Origin: Enoplolaimus lenunculus
Taxonomy: Eukaryota; Nematoda; Enoplea; Enoplida; Thoracostomopsidae
Direction of reading: 5' to 3'
DNA: 64,000 nt
Assembly (NCBI GenBank): GCA_030248215.1
Contig: JASANG010003177.1
Span: 1-64,000 of the forward strand
Made by a program: the position numbers and the translations under genes. Positions 32,125-43,007 of the stretch are shown here, one piece after another. Positions within the stretch are counted from its first letter, which is position 1; each line of letters opens with the position of its first letter. The notes under the pieces were generated by a model. It made no database searches and was not told where the DNA came from. It worked only from the letters and a program-made list of their open reading frames with translations.

Positions 32125-32205
32125 TACGCATCAAGTTCCGATATTTGGAGAAGCTATGCTTGGTAATACGTGGATGTGCGTGTCGCTTAAATAGGGTACT
32201 TGCAT
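32125..32205 (-). pseudogene. decayed copy of receptor B exon 1 start
   Basis: The minus strand reads MQVPYLSDTHIHVLPSIASP then NIGT and a TGA, against MQVPNLNGMHIRTLASIAPP in exon 1 of receptor B, with the same ATAATGCAAGTACC start context. Only about 80 bp are recognisable. It implies a third receptor copy or a duplicated first exon that has died. Confidence 0.7.
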
Positions 32206-32266
32206 TATGTATCGTAAAATTAAGTTTTAGATTATAAAAGTGTAGCACTTTGCCTATATCAGGGGC

Positions 32267-32425
32267 GGAACGTTTTTCTGTGGGGCTGCAATAGAGTAAG
32301 CTTAAGCTTTAGACTAATTTTTTGCGTGGCTTAGGCTTAGAAATATGCTTATTCTTTACGCTTAGGCTTAGGCTTTAGGCTTAGGAATATGTTTATAATA
32401 CTGTTCCCTCCTATTCTTTACATTG
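32267..32425 (+). mobile_element. TTAGGC-core MITE (family 2)
   Basis: AGGGGCGGAACGTTTTTC, GGCTGCAATAGAGTAAGC, a core of TTACGCTTAGGCTTAGGC and GGCTTAGGAATATG, and CTGTTCCCTCCTATTC at the right end. It lies upstream of receptor B. Confidence 0.75.
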
Positions 32426-33460
32426 GTCCAAGTTTCTAAATAGATCCCTCTTAAACTTATTACTTTTGGCTACGTTCATTATTATCGAAGGTTTCATATT
32501 TAGATTTTGGCCATGGAGTTAATCAATTTATACAGGTAGCAGATAATGGAGTTCAAATAATATTAGGTATGTATAGTTTGATTCGTTTAGGCTTCGGTTA
32601 AACGTTAGGCAACGGAAATGGTTGTGAAAAGCGTCAATTAGAACTTGTCCGGTCTTTGAGATTCAAACACTTTAACTTCTGTGGAAGTACAATCTATATT
32701 TTTAACGTACTGGTTTACTTATATATCATTGAAATTTGCCTGCAATTTTTACGTGCGAACCATATACGCACTTTTGAGCTGCGATTTTAACCCAAGCTAG
32801 TATATCATGTCGAAAATACTTGAAAAAACATTTCATATTAATGCCAAAATAGTGTTTTTGACAAATGCTAAACAGCGTTTAGTAATAATAGACTTTTTCT
32901 ATGCAAGCGATTCATTTTAAAGTTTTTCTACTTACAAAAGAGCGCTTTGAAAGATGCTGTTTGCAACAGGAAAAACGTTTAATGTGGCAATATATTTTTT
33001 GACCTAAATTCTACAAGGTTACGTTCTAAAAAGCGTACAGAATAGGAACAATGACATTCGGCTGAGTTTTTAAAATATAAAATATTTAATGAAAAAATTT
33101 CAATTACTGTCTATGAAAGCCTAACAACGAACACATGCATTTGGCATAGATGCTTCAAGTCATGTAGACGCAGGCATCGTTCCTGACATAATTACTGGTA
33201 TAAAATTACCTTGAGGCTGGTTAGCATTACATTGTGCCAAAAAATAATAAAGAACTAAGATAATTTTGGTGAAGACAATAGGTATATTCTTGCTAAATGA
33301 ATGGTTGAAATAGTAAAAACTTTTATGGCAATTACAGTAACATGGAAGAACCTATTTCAGTATTTTAAATGCGGTTTTTTGACCGGAATTTTCTGTTATG
33401 TTCGGTATTGGAATTTGTTAATTTGAAAATTTATGAAAAAAACTGGTATATTTTAACATA

Positions 33461-33901
33461 CTGTATTGACCCGAATAAGAGGGGGACTGATATTTATTTG
33501 GCCTCTCCAGAGGGTACCCCCCTTGTTATTCGGTTACGGACTGTTATTTATTTTTAACCCACGCTCCACCGCCCTTCGTTACTGATATATCCGGTACTGC
33601 AACTATGCGTTGAATTAAACGTATATTTGTCTCGTTTCTATAGTTTGAGCGATAATAAAACGTTATACTTAGGAATGTACTTTCAAAATTTAAGTAGGCT
33701 TTAAAGTTTCGAACTCAAATTATTTGGTCTTGAAGTCAGTTATGTGCTACAATTAGGGTTAATTGACATTTATGGACTCTAATTAGGGTTTAGGGACTTT
33801 ATCCGCTTACGGACTCTTATTAGGGATACGGACTCCTATTGATTCGGACCCAAGTTGGGGACCGCCCCCTCTTATTACCCCTCTTATTCGGGTCAATACA
33901 G
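33461..33901 (+). mobile_element. Tc1/mariner-like MITE, complete copy
   Basis: 441 bp between TA dinucleotides. Inverted ends CTGTATTGACCCGAATAAGA and CTTATTCGGGTCAATACAG. No ORF. Other copies: 6765-7181, 18384-18793, 19588-19796, 30659-30797, 36117-36490. TA flanks and lack of coding suggest a non-autonomous Tc1/mariner element. Confidence 0.9.
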
Positions 33902-34059
33902 TATTTCGAGAATTTACGTATTTGTGTATTGCCAACATTTCACTGTGTGTCATAATTCATAATAAACATTAAAATACATAATTACACATCACTGACGGTA
34001 GACTTTGTGTCTGCTAAAAGTGGGGCCCTCATGTGCACCATAGACACAAAAATAGTATA

Positions 34060-34866
34060 CCAGTCGTAGTGGGACTACATTTATTGAGCGAACCTCGAAC
34101 GCACGTAAGCAATTAAGCTAATATGCAAATTAGCTATTAGCTAACTAATCAATTATCGGTTTTGGATGTTTGTAAACTATTTATTCAAATTCCTCGCACC
34201 CAAAAACCCTTCAGCCACTCTAATAATTTTTGGAATAATTTAAAAAGTCCTAATTTTGTTTTGTCAATTAAGCTAATATGCTAATTAGCTATTAGCTAAC
34301 TATTCAATTATCGGGTTTGGATGTTTGTAAACTATTTATTCAAATTCCTCACACCAAAAACCCTTTAGTGCTGAAATTATATTGCTTTTAACCTTAATAA
34401 TTAGTGAAAGATTGTAAAAAGTCCTAATTTAGGCTTATAAACTATGCTAATATGCAAATTATCTATTAGTTAACTGCTCAATTATCGGTTTTGGAGGTTT
34501 GTAAACAGTCTAAGCAGATTCCTCGCACCCAAAAACCCTTTAATGCTAAAATTAGATTGCTTCTAACTGCAATAATTAGTGAAATATTGTGGAAAGTCCT
34601 AATTTAGGCTTAATTAATTATGCAAATTAGCCTGTAGCTAATAAACGGCTTAAAATTTTAAAACCCCAATGCGAGGTTAACACACCACGATAATTGGCTT
34701 TCAAACAAAAAAAGTTTATCAAAATCGGTTCAGCCGTTCCTGAGATTCTTTTCGGACGGCCAGACGGACGGACGAACATCCACCTTTCGACCCCCAAGTA
34801 CAAAACATAAAACGCTTCGCGAAACTCCGAGCTTCGCTCGGAGTTTCGCCTCGCTCAATAAATAAT
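34060..34866 (-). mobile_element. Helitron/HINE-like non-autonomous element
   Basis: The 3' end (minus strand) is GTAGTCCCACTACGACTGG: a hairpin (GTAGT-CCC-ACTAC), then CTGG, followed by T. The other end has GAGCGAAGCTCGGAG and GAACGGCTGAACCGATTTTG. Between them are three degenerate units of about 170 bp, each with AAGCTAATATGC, TATCGGTTTTGGA and CGCACCCAAAAACCC. Inverted GAGCGA motifs flank both ends. No inverted terminal repeats or target duplication. Confidence 0.8.
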
Positions 34867-34998
34867 TTTGCGTAGTATCACTAGTAAAAATTGATCTATT
34901 AGCTCCAAACGAATTTTACGATACTAGGTGTTTTCCACTTTCCGGATCCGGCTCTAGGTCCGGCCCCAATGTTGTTTGCTTTCATGCCTCGATTCCGG

Positions 34999-35280
34999 GA
35001 TTTCGTAATTTCGATTGCACCCTGAACCTATACACACACAACCTAAATAAATTGCCTTAAAATTTCAAGACTCATACTTTCTTAAATTTTCAACACATAA
35101 ATGTATTGTATTCCAGACATTAAGTCTTGAGCAGCTCAGAAATTCGTTACTTAAATGGTTAAAACATAAATGTCTAATATTCAAGAAACTGCTATTGTCA
35201 ATTTATAAGACACAAGTTTCTTTCTTTCAAGAAATAGTTGTCTTATATTCAAGAATTTATTTTCTGGTTTTTATGTAAGT
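34999..35280. repeat. AT-rich region with repeated TCTTATATTCAAGAA motifs
   Basis: TTAAGTCTTGAGCAGCTCAG, CTAATATTCAAGAAACTG and GTCTTATATTCAAGAATTTA recur here and, after two MITE insertions, at 35690-35790 (GTCTTATATTTCAG) and 36090-36110. One dispersed element of about 1.1 kb is probably split by the two TTAA MITEs. Confidence 0.45.
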
Positions 35281-35518
35281 TAACCCCTTCAGTGCATATA
35301 CGTTGAATAATATATTTCGCACCGTGTTTAACAATTGCAACACGTATACATAGTACTAAATCACCACAAGACGGGAGAGCCCCCTCGGGCTCGATCGTTG
35401 AGCTCCTATAGCTGAGTGGTGATGGTATACGCCTCCCACTCCAGTCACTGGAGTTCGTATCCTGGCATAAAAGTAGGTGTCAGAGGAAATAGAAAATATT
35501 TCTGTGAGAAAGCGTTAA
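35280..35518 (+). mobile_element. TTAA-flanked MITE with tRNA-like core (hairpin deleted)
   Basis: TTAACCCCTTCAGTGCATAT ... CTGTGAGAAAGCGTTAA. Same tRNA-like core as 9810-10080, but the 20-bp palindrome near the left end is missing. Confidence 0.85.
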
Positions 35519-35815
35519 AAGTTTACTCCGTTTATATTCTTAAGAGAGTATATAAATAATCGAATTTCAAAGATATTTCGGGCTGAGCTCAGGCTCCCCC
35601 CAACCTAAGTTTATGTGCTGGACGTATCTTAGGTTGTAAAATTATGGTATCGGTTGAGCTTTAGCCCCCAATTTTGGAGTCGTTTTCATGGAAAATCTGT
35701 TTTATTTAAGAATGCTTGTCTTATATTTCAGAAAAATTTGTCTTACATTTCAGAAATATTTTTCTTAATCGTTCATTAAACAGTGTTAAATTCAAGGCTT
35801 TTATGTGCCAAAAAT

Positions 35816-36086
35816 TTAATCCTTTCTCACATGAATATTTTCTATTTCCACTGAGACCTTCTTTTATGCTAGGATTCGAACTCCAGTCACTGGAGTGGGA
35901 GGCGTATACCATCACCACTCAGCTATTGGAGCTTGACGCTGGAGCCTGAGGAAGCTCTCACGTCTTGTGGTGATTTAGTACTATGTATACGTGTTGCAAT
36001 TGTTAAACACGGTGCGACATATACTATTTAACTTATATACACTGCGCTGAGTTGCCTACAGGCAACTCAATGTAAGAAGGGTTTAA
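35816..36086 (-). mobile_element. TTAA-flanked MITE with tRNA-like core
   Basis: 271 bp, opposite to the 35280 copy. TTAATCCTTTCTCACATG ... TGTAAGAAGGGTTTAA. The left-end palindrome reads GAGTTGCCTACAGGCAACTC. Confidence 0.85.
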
Positions 36087-36116
36087 TATCAATATTTCTG
36101 AAAAATTTAAGAAATA

Positions 36117-36490
36117 CTGTTGTGACCCGAATAAGAGGGGGACTGATACTTATTTGGCCTCTCCAGGATGTTCCCCGCCTGTTATTCGGTTACGGACTGT
36201 TATTTGTCTTTAACCCACGCTCCGCCACCTTCGTTACTGATATATCCGGTACTGCAACAATCCGTTGAATTAAACGTTCATTTGTCTTGCGTCACTAGCT
36301 TGTGCTTATAATACAAGGTTATACGTAGCGATGCAGTTTCAAACCTTAAGTACGCTTTAAAGTTTCGAAGTCAACTTTATTTGGTCCTGGAGTCATGCGC
36401 TACAATTAGGAACAATTGACATTATGGACTCTTATTAGGGATACGGACTCCTATTGATTGGGACCCAGAATGGGGACCACCTTGCGTATT
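36117..36490 (+). mobile_element. Tc1/mariner-like MITE, right end replaced by minisatellite
   Basis: After TA, CTGTTGTGACCCGAATAAGA, then the family order of 33461-33901 up to GACCCAGAATGGGGACCACC. The terminal CTTATTCGGGTCAAT is absent and a GGGACAG array begins within 30 bp. Confidence 0.85.
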
Positions 36491-36514
36491 AGACATTGTT
36501 AAACATAGCGGCGA

Positions 36515-37417
36515 GCGGGACAGTTGGGGCTGTTCGGACAGCGGGACCGTAGGGACAGCTGGGACAGCGAGACAGTGGGGACAGCTGGGACAGCGGCACA
36601 GTTGGGATAGTTGGGCGAGCGGGACAGTTGGGACAGTTCGGACAGTGGGACCGTAGGCACAGTTGGGACAGCGGGATAGTATGGATAGTAGGGACAGGGG
36701 AACAGTTGGAAAAGTTACAGCGGGACATTTGGGACAGTTTGGACAGTTGGACATTTGTTACAGTGGCACAGCTGGGATAGCAGGACAGTTGGGACTGCGG
36801 GACAGTTGGGCAGCGGGACAGTTGTGGTATCGGGACAGTTGGGCAGCGCGACAGGTCGGACTGCGAGATAGTAGGGTAGTTGGGACAACGGGACAGTAGA
36901 GACAGTTGGTACAGCAGGACAGTAGATAACAGTTGGGACAGCCGGCCAGTTGGGACAGCGGGACTGCTGGGACAATTGGACTGCTGGGACAGCTGGACTG
37001 CTGGGACAGCGGGACTGCTGGGACAGCGGGACAGTTGAGACAGCGGGACAGTTGGGACAGTTAAAGCGGGACAGTTTCGACAGCGGGAGCAGTTGGGTGC
37101 GGCCCATGTTACTTTTAGTGCCGTCCCGGTTTCTGGCGGGTCTTAAAAGAGTAGGCTTACATTCTAGACTACATTTTTTGCTTAGGCATAGGTTTAAGCT
37201 TAGACTTAGGAATACATTTCAGCAACGCTTAGGTTTGACTAGGCATATGAATACGCCATATCTACTGTTACGGCCCTAAAAATAACTTGGCCGTTGGGAC
37301 AGCGGAACAGTTGGGACAGTTGGGACAGTTGGGACACCGCGACAGTTGGGCAGCGAGGGGGAAAGCTGGGACAGCGGGACAGCGGAACAGTTGAGACAGC
37401 AGGACAGTTGGGACAGA
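36515..37417. repeat. GGGACAGnn 9-bp minisatellite
   Basis: Units of GGGACAGTT / GGGACAGCG, degenerate, about 80 copies in two blocks (36515-37100 and 37293-37417) split by a MITE. A multiple of three, so long Cys/Pro or Gly/Gln open frames arise on both strands. None look like genes. Confidence 0.95.
37101..37292. mobile_element. TTAGGC-core MITE (family 1) inside the minisatellite
   Basis: GGCCCATGTTACTTTTAGTG / CCCTAAAAATAACTTGGCC ends; the core has TTGCTTAGGCATAGGTTTAA and GCTTAGGTTTGACTAGGC. Same family as 13619-13803. It inserted after the array had formed. Confidence 0.85.
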
Positions 37418-37709
37418 ATAAGCTCCTCCACATAAATAATGTTTTTAACTGGTTTCTCGGGAGCTCCCGCCCCCCTCACCCCTCGCCAGTTACGGGGACC
37501 CTAAGCAGATGTCGGGCTGTCGCCCCCCAAACCCTAACAATATAGGCAATTCTTTATTGGAGCACGTATCCTGCTCAGTCTCTGCGTCTCTTGAAAGAGG
37601 GGGTCAGAGGGTGCTTTCTTTTCGTTTTCGATTTGTTGTAAGCATATGCTTTTGCACCCCTTTGTTATACTTTTATAAAAGTGTACAACTTTTCACGTAT
37701 AGTTAGTGC

Positions 37710-39002
37710 CTTTTAATACGGTGGAAACAAAAATCTGTGGTTTTTCCACTGCAAACGGACCGAAATTTTATTTTCGCCTTATAATCTAAACAAAACTGTG
37801 AATGCAGGAAAACGTGGCAACCTTTTGACTTTAGCGTGATTGAATTATGGTGGAAAAATTGCGTGAGTGGCATTAGCGGGAACCAGGCGTATTGTATAGT
37901 ATTTTCGGGCGAAATTCCCCGCAAGTGCTACGATAGATACAAAGTAGGATGCGGCGCTCCAACAACCAGAACTTTTCCGGCATATTTTTGAATGTAGATA
38001 AAAAGGATACCGCAAGCCCAAATTATCTGGTGCACTATTCCAAGAAGCTACTGACCAGTAAAATTTGCAGTAATTTCAAAAAACTTGAAAACTCGTAAAA
38101 GATACCCAAGCCAGCATACTGCTTTATTGGTATGCAAGTATCCAGTCTATCTAAAGCTGTGATTATTGTACTTCCTGTTGCACGTCTGCGGCAATGGTGC
38201 AAAATTGACATTGTTTATTATAAACAGAATGTTTCGCAAAACGTTTGTATTCAGTTCCACATCGGACTGCTCAATTGAATGCGCATGCACAATGTGTGTA
38301 ACTCTCTTTCATCTTGTCGATGCAGACTACACTGGTGGAAAACAGTAACCTGAATGAAGCAAGTTGTGAGGGAGAGCAAAGTCTCTTGTCATGACGATTA
38401 CGATTGGATCCAACGAAAGTTTAAGCCGTATGATAGCTCTACGATATGAATTTTTAATGTTTGAAACTTGTAGTATTGCGGTTTTTTTATAATTTTGTTT
38501 TACTACTGAATTTATTTTCTGTTAAAAACGGACTATAGAAACTATCACTTGACTGCTGAAAAACTTGGATTCACGGAATCGTATTTCCTTAGCTAGTGGA
38601 AGAGTATGTTCTGATGTTTTGTGGAGTTGACTGTTCATGTGAGCATTGTGGCATAGACGTAACCACTGGGGGCCGAAAGTGCGGAGTAGCTCTGTGGCGG
38701 CGTTTTGCGGATGTTATGTCTTCGTTTTCCGCTGACGGCTTAACCAGGGATCTCGGGCTAGCCCTTGTCATAAGCTGAGTAGTCTAGTATACCACGATTT
38801 TTAGTTCTGCGTGCTTGCAGCTGAAAAGGCGGACAGTTCATACGAAGTTTCGATGGTGGCCGACAGATTCTCAGTTTAGCACGCTACGGCTGAGCCAAGC
38901 CACCTCACAGTCAACTGCTGAGCTTTTAGGTTTTTATTCCTTACGAGAATCTCAATATTACGCTCATGTATCTTGGTTCTTCCATGGTTTACTGCTGATG
39001 CA
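37710..39002. other. no recognisable feature
   Basis: AT-rich sequence. The frames at 37703-37924, 38166-38348 and 38589-38778 show no family I recognise and no supporting splice partners. Confidence 0.5.
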
Positions 39003-39612
39003 CAGCGCCGAATTAAAGGGGGGACAGGGGGGCCCTGGGCCTCCCACCACAAGAGGGCCTTCCACCAACCGAAAACCGACGATATGATTCACTTCATAAA
39101 AGAAGCCAGCAAAAAATTTTTGCGGACCACGAAGTTACACAAGCTGTGAAACATTTTATTCGGGAGCCCACTCGGACCAGTTTGGGACGGCCGACTATTC
39201 TTATTCGAACGCCGGTTGTACCACTATGCGATTTTTGTGGAGTACTGATTGCGTTCTTCGGCAGGGTTATATACACAGGTGTACAACATTCTTTTCCAAA
39301 TGTTAACGTGAATTCGGTGCTGAAAAATAGGGTGGTCGAAAAAGTAAGAGAAAGAAAGAAAACGGACCCGCACCGCACCGTTCATTTTTGGCCTTTAAAA
39401 AATTTCTAGACATCGATGGAATCGTAAGTGACTTCTCTAAGTGAAAATTTTGAACAGTCCCTGGGCCGTAAATTTTGTTTCGTACTTTTGGTACAATATT
39501 TGTTTCATTAAAATGTACCACTTTAAGCTCTGGTGTATAAAATAATTTTGGTTAACAAAAAGGCCTGCTAGTCATATCGTCCCCGGGCCTCCCGCACCTT
39601 AATCTGGCTCTG
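39003..39612. mobile_element. hAT-type MITE or deletion derivative
   Basis: CAGCGCCGAATTAAAGGGGG and CGCACCTTAATCTGGCTCTG are imperfect inverted ends; flanking 8-mers CTGATGCA and CTGCTGCA match at 7 of 8. CAG-G-CCG-ATTAA ends are common among hAT elements. A frame of 87 codons inside (39146-39409) has no recognisable transposase motif. Confidence 0.75.
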
Positions 39613-40394
39613 CTGCTGCATATGGTTTTTAACCGATGTGCAGCATCTGCACAAACTTTATTTTGCCTCCATTCATTGGCATGTTACAGCCCCAATCAAT
39701 TAAATCTAAAATGTGCACATTTAAAAACAGCTGTAATGGTAAAGAGGTCCGGGTTTTAAGGAAGAATCGAGTTCCTACCTAATATCGATGATCACGGATG
39801 GGCGTCTCGGTCCTGGTAAAGTACGGTGTTTGGCAGGTCTCGATCTTGCTTGAAGTCGACGATTCAGCAAACGTACGACTTCTATTGTTGAAGTAAATGA
39901 TGGCTGATGAATAAAATTTTTTTGTAAAATTGTGACATTTCATAGATAAGCAATAATTAGGAGCGGATATTCTGAAAAAACACAAAAACTTTGCAAAAAA
40001 CAAAAACCTGTGAAAACACAAAAAAACTACGAAAAAAAACACAAAAAAACTACGAAAAAAGCATTAAAAATAGTTTATTTTGAAAATTTTAATTTTTTTC
40101 CGTAATGACTAAAAATGTGTACCTGACCGCTTTGCATTTTTGCATGAACGCGCGTTTTCAGAAAGTTTATACCTACCTACCATTTGAAACAAACAGTTAA
40201 TTAACATAACCTTGATACAGTTCAAAGTGTAAACATTGGTGCAAAGTGACTCCTCTTTAATGGAGCGGGTGTGACAAAAACTTAAAGCTGGCTGGGTACA
40301 TTATTTTCTGCACAGGCAATGTTCCATGCTGCATAATATTGTCAGAGTGACCAAGCTCTAGCCAGGAGGTGCTTGGGCTGGGGCCATATGGTAT

Positions 40395-40640
40395 CATGGA
40401 TGATACCAGAAAAACAATGTGCCGTTCATGCAGAATATCTGATTAGATGCACATGAAACAAGATTCACAAGCCTATCTTGCTTCATGGACGTTAGCAATC
40501 GCTTCTCAATTAACTTGTGTTTTGAGAAAGAACGCTCGCCACTGCAGTTGGAAACTGTAGGATGTCACCACGCGCTTTTGAGGTTATCATATGCAAAATT
40601 TGCCGGATAATCGCGGAGGGCTTCGGCATATAGCCAAAGC
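40395..40640 (-). mobile_element. hAT transposase C-terminal remnant
   Basis: The minus strand encodes TVSNCSGERSFSKHKLIEKR and LLTSMKQDRLVNLVS, the conserved hATC dimerisation segment (ERSFS...K...R.SM...RL..L). Just upstream, in another frame, LYAEALRDYPANFAYDNL looks like the preceding part, so at least one frame change and a TGA separate them. An isolated broken fragment of a plain DNA transposon, about 800 bp from the MITE at 39003-39612. Confidence 0.75.
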
Positions 40641-41337
40641 TGCTTCCGTCTATCCTTGCTGAACGTGGTTTTTTGTTAAATCCCACTTAAGTAGACTTTG
40701 TTTGGGGCTAAACCGATTTAGGTTGCATTTTATTGTTACCTTTCGGACCTGCGTAGTTGGAGACATGGCGATATTTGTTGTTACTGTTTTCTTTTTTCTG
40801 ATGAATCTTAAGTTTGAGATTATTAAGTGAGAGAAATTTCAGGCACATATCTGAAAATTTTCAGAAATAGAAGCCTGGAATTCAAAACATATGTGTCTGG
40901 AGTGTGTATTAATACATACTGTCTTAAATTTCAGACAATGTTTTTCTTGAATACATAATTTTTTGTTTGTGTAGCCCTGAAACTTTTTGCAGTGTAGTTC
41001 AGCCATGGTCTGGCTTGCCGTCTTGCTGCTGGTTAGAAATTGCCAGTCTATTTTAACAAAAAGCAATCTAAAATGGTTCGGTGACGACAGATAAGGATTG
41101 TAAACGCAATGGCACCATAGTTCTGAGAGCAGCGTTCTGTCCTGAATACAGTTAACCTGACTACAGAACTTTGATCGCCGAGGATAGGTAGAATGGGCTT
41201 AGCTGCCTGGTTTCAAATTGCTTTTTCAACGTTTGGGAAGGTATTTTGCACATCCTGTATATAACAGAGGCGAAGAACGCAATTAATACTCTCCAAAAAT
41301 CGCATAATGGTTTTGATGGCGTGTTATCCATGGAAAC

Positions 41338-41731
41338 CAGGGTGCAACCGGAATTACAATTTACCGGAACCGGAACCGGAATTTGAAAATTTTACCGGAG
41401 GAACCGGAAAATGAAAAATGCATTTCACCAAAAATTTCATTTTAATCTTATTTTTTGCTCTATTATTTGTGAAATAACCTTAGTCGAACATAGGTATTTA
41501 TTTTATTTGTTGTATTTTAGATTTTCATCATCGACTGAAGTGAAATCCACCATCAATGGCTTATATTCGGAGTACAAGTGGCTTTCAAAAGAGATTCTTA
41601 AAAATTAGCAAAGTTAAGAAAACGGCCAAATTATAATACCGGAATTTTTAAATCCGGTAAAAATTTACCGGAACCGGAAGGTGAAAAAATGCCGGAACCG
41701 GAACCGGAACCGGAATTCCGGTTGCACCCTG
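41338..41731. mobile_element. hAT-type MITE with CCGGAA hexamer ends
   Basis: 394 bp, CAGGGTGCAACCGGAATT ... GGAATTCCGGTTGCACCCTG. Perfect 8-bp duplication ATGGAAAC on both sides. Subterminal arrays of CCGGAA at both ends. Near-identical in sequence, and reversed, to 47056-47422. Confidence 0.95.
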
Positions 41732-41999
41732 ATGGAAACATAACGTCGGATTTTGGTTGGTAAATGGTGGGAGACCCCTTTTTGGTTGGAGGCGCGAGCC
41801 CTTATAATCTGGCGCCGCGTTTAGCGAGAATCCGATGCCAAAGCAGCACAGTATGTTTCTTACATTTAGGCAAAATGTCGCGTGACGCGATATGGCAAAT
41901 AACAAATGCATTAACACTTACTTCACAACATGAAAGTATCAACAAAATGGGTACATGCTTACGCGAAAGGTACATAAAATTTGAAGTGTAGTGTATTTT

Positions 42000-43007
42000 G
42001 CTGGCCCCGGCTCATGGTAAAATCCTGGCCCAGGAAGACCTCTTTTATATAGTTATATGTAATACGTGTACATCTGTATATCTGCGTAACCGCTAAGTTT
42101 TGAAGATTTTTTCCTATATATCAGACGAAAAATTATCACATTCTGCGCTTTGTTCAGCGAACTGTATTAACTGTTTCCTTTTGGCACTGGTCTACGTCAG
42201 ACATTGACAGTGCTGCGATTCATCTTAATTTTGTTAATTAACTACAGTTGATATGCATTATGTTATATTTTTGAGCCACAAATATTGTTAAAACCAAGAT
42301 CCCGTTCCCGAATTCGAGATGTAGTGCGTATGTGGTTTAACTTAAATCAACAATATGTGTTAAGCGAGCTTCGTTTGTGTGGCATTAAGCTACGTAAAAC
42401 GGCGTTACCGCGTACCGGATGCAAGTTTAAATAAACGGCGTTCTTACGTGCTTATGCACTCGTTACTTTTATTTAGAATATATTGAAAGTCTACAGGAAG
42501 GCTTGTGTGTGTATTGTATGCAATAATATGTATACATCTGCGAAAGAAAAAGCATGTTTTGATAATAGTATCAAATTTCAGCAATTTAGGATATTTTACT
42601 TTAGGCGAGGTGATGTAATATCGTTAAAGCGAGTTAGTAGTTTGTGTGTAAATAATATAGTGAGACTGAGACCGTTAACTTTTGGAAGGCTGGAAAGAAG
42701 TTTAAAGTGTTGGGAAATGAGCACTACGCGCATGTAAGACTATTTGGAATACAGCATATTGTACAGGGTAGATTAATGTAAGCTGTTAGGCGTTGCTTGC
42801 ATTCAGATGGCGTTGGTTGTGAAAAGATGTGGAAACCTGAAATGTGTTTTTATTTTTATTTTCTGCATCAGATATCGTATTGTGGTTTTGACGCTAACTT
42901 TGTCTGAAAAGAAACATAATATATCTGTTGTGCTGGTCTACGAACGATTGCTACAAATTTATCGGGTAAAGTAACGTTTGTACTCGTCATGTTGCTGGGA
43001 GTAAAAA
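42000..43007. other. no recognisable feature; start of T/G-rich strand
   Basis: No coding frame with family features. A frame at 42483-42737 is open but unrecognised. From about here rightwards the plus strand has more T than A and more G than C. Confidence 0.5.

Noticed and set aside
36422-37545. Cys/Pro-rich and Gly/Gln-rich frames on both strands
   Set aside because: All arise from the 9-bp GGGACAG minisatellite, whose unit is a multiple of three.
38589-38778. Overlapping frames on both strands at 38589-38778
   Set aside because: No recognisable domain, no splice partners, and both strands are equally open.
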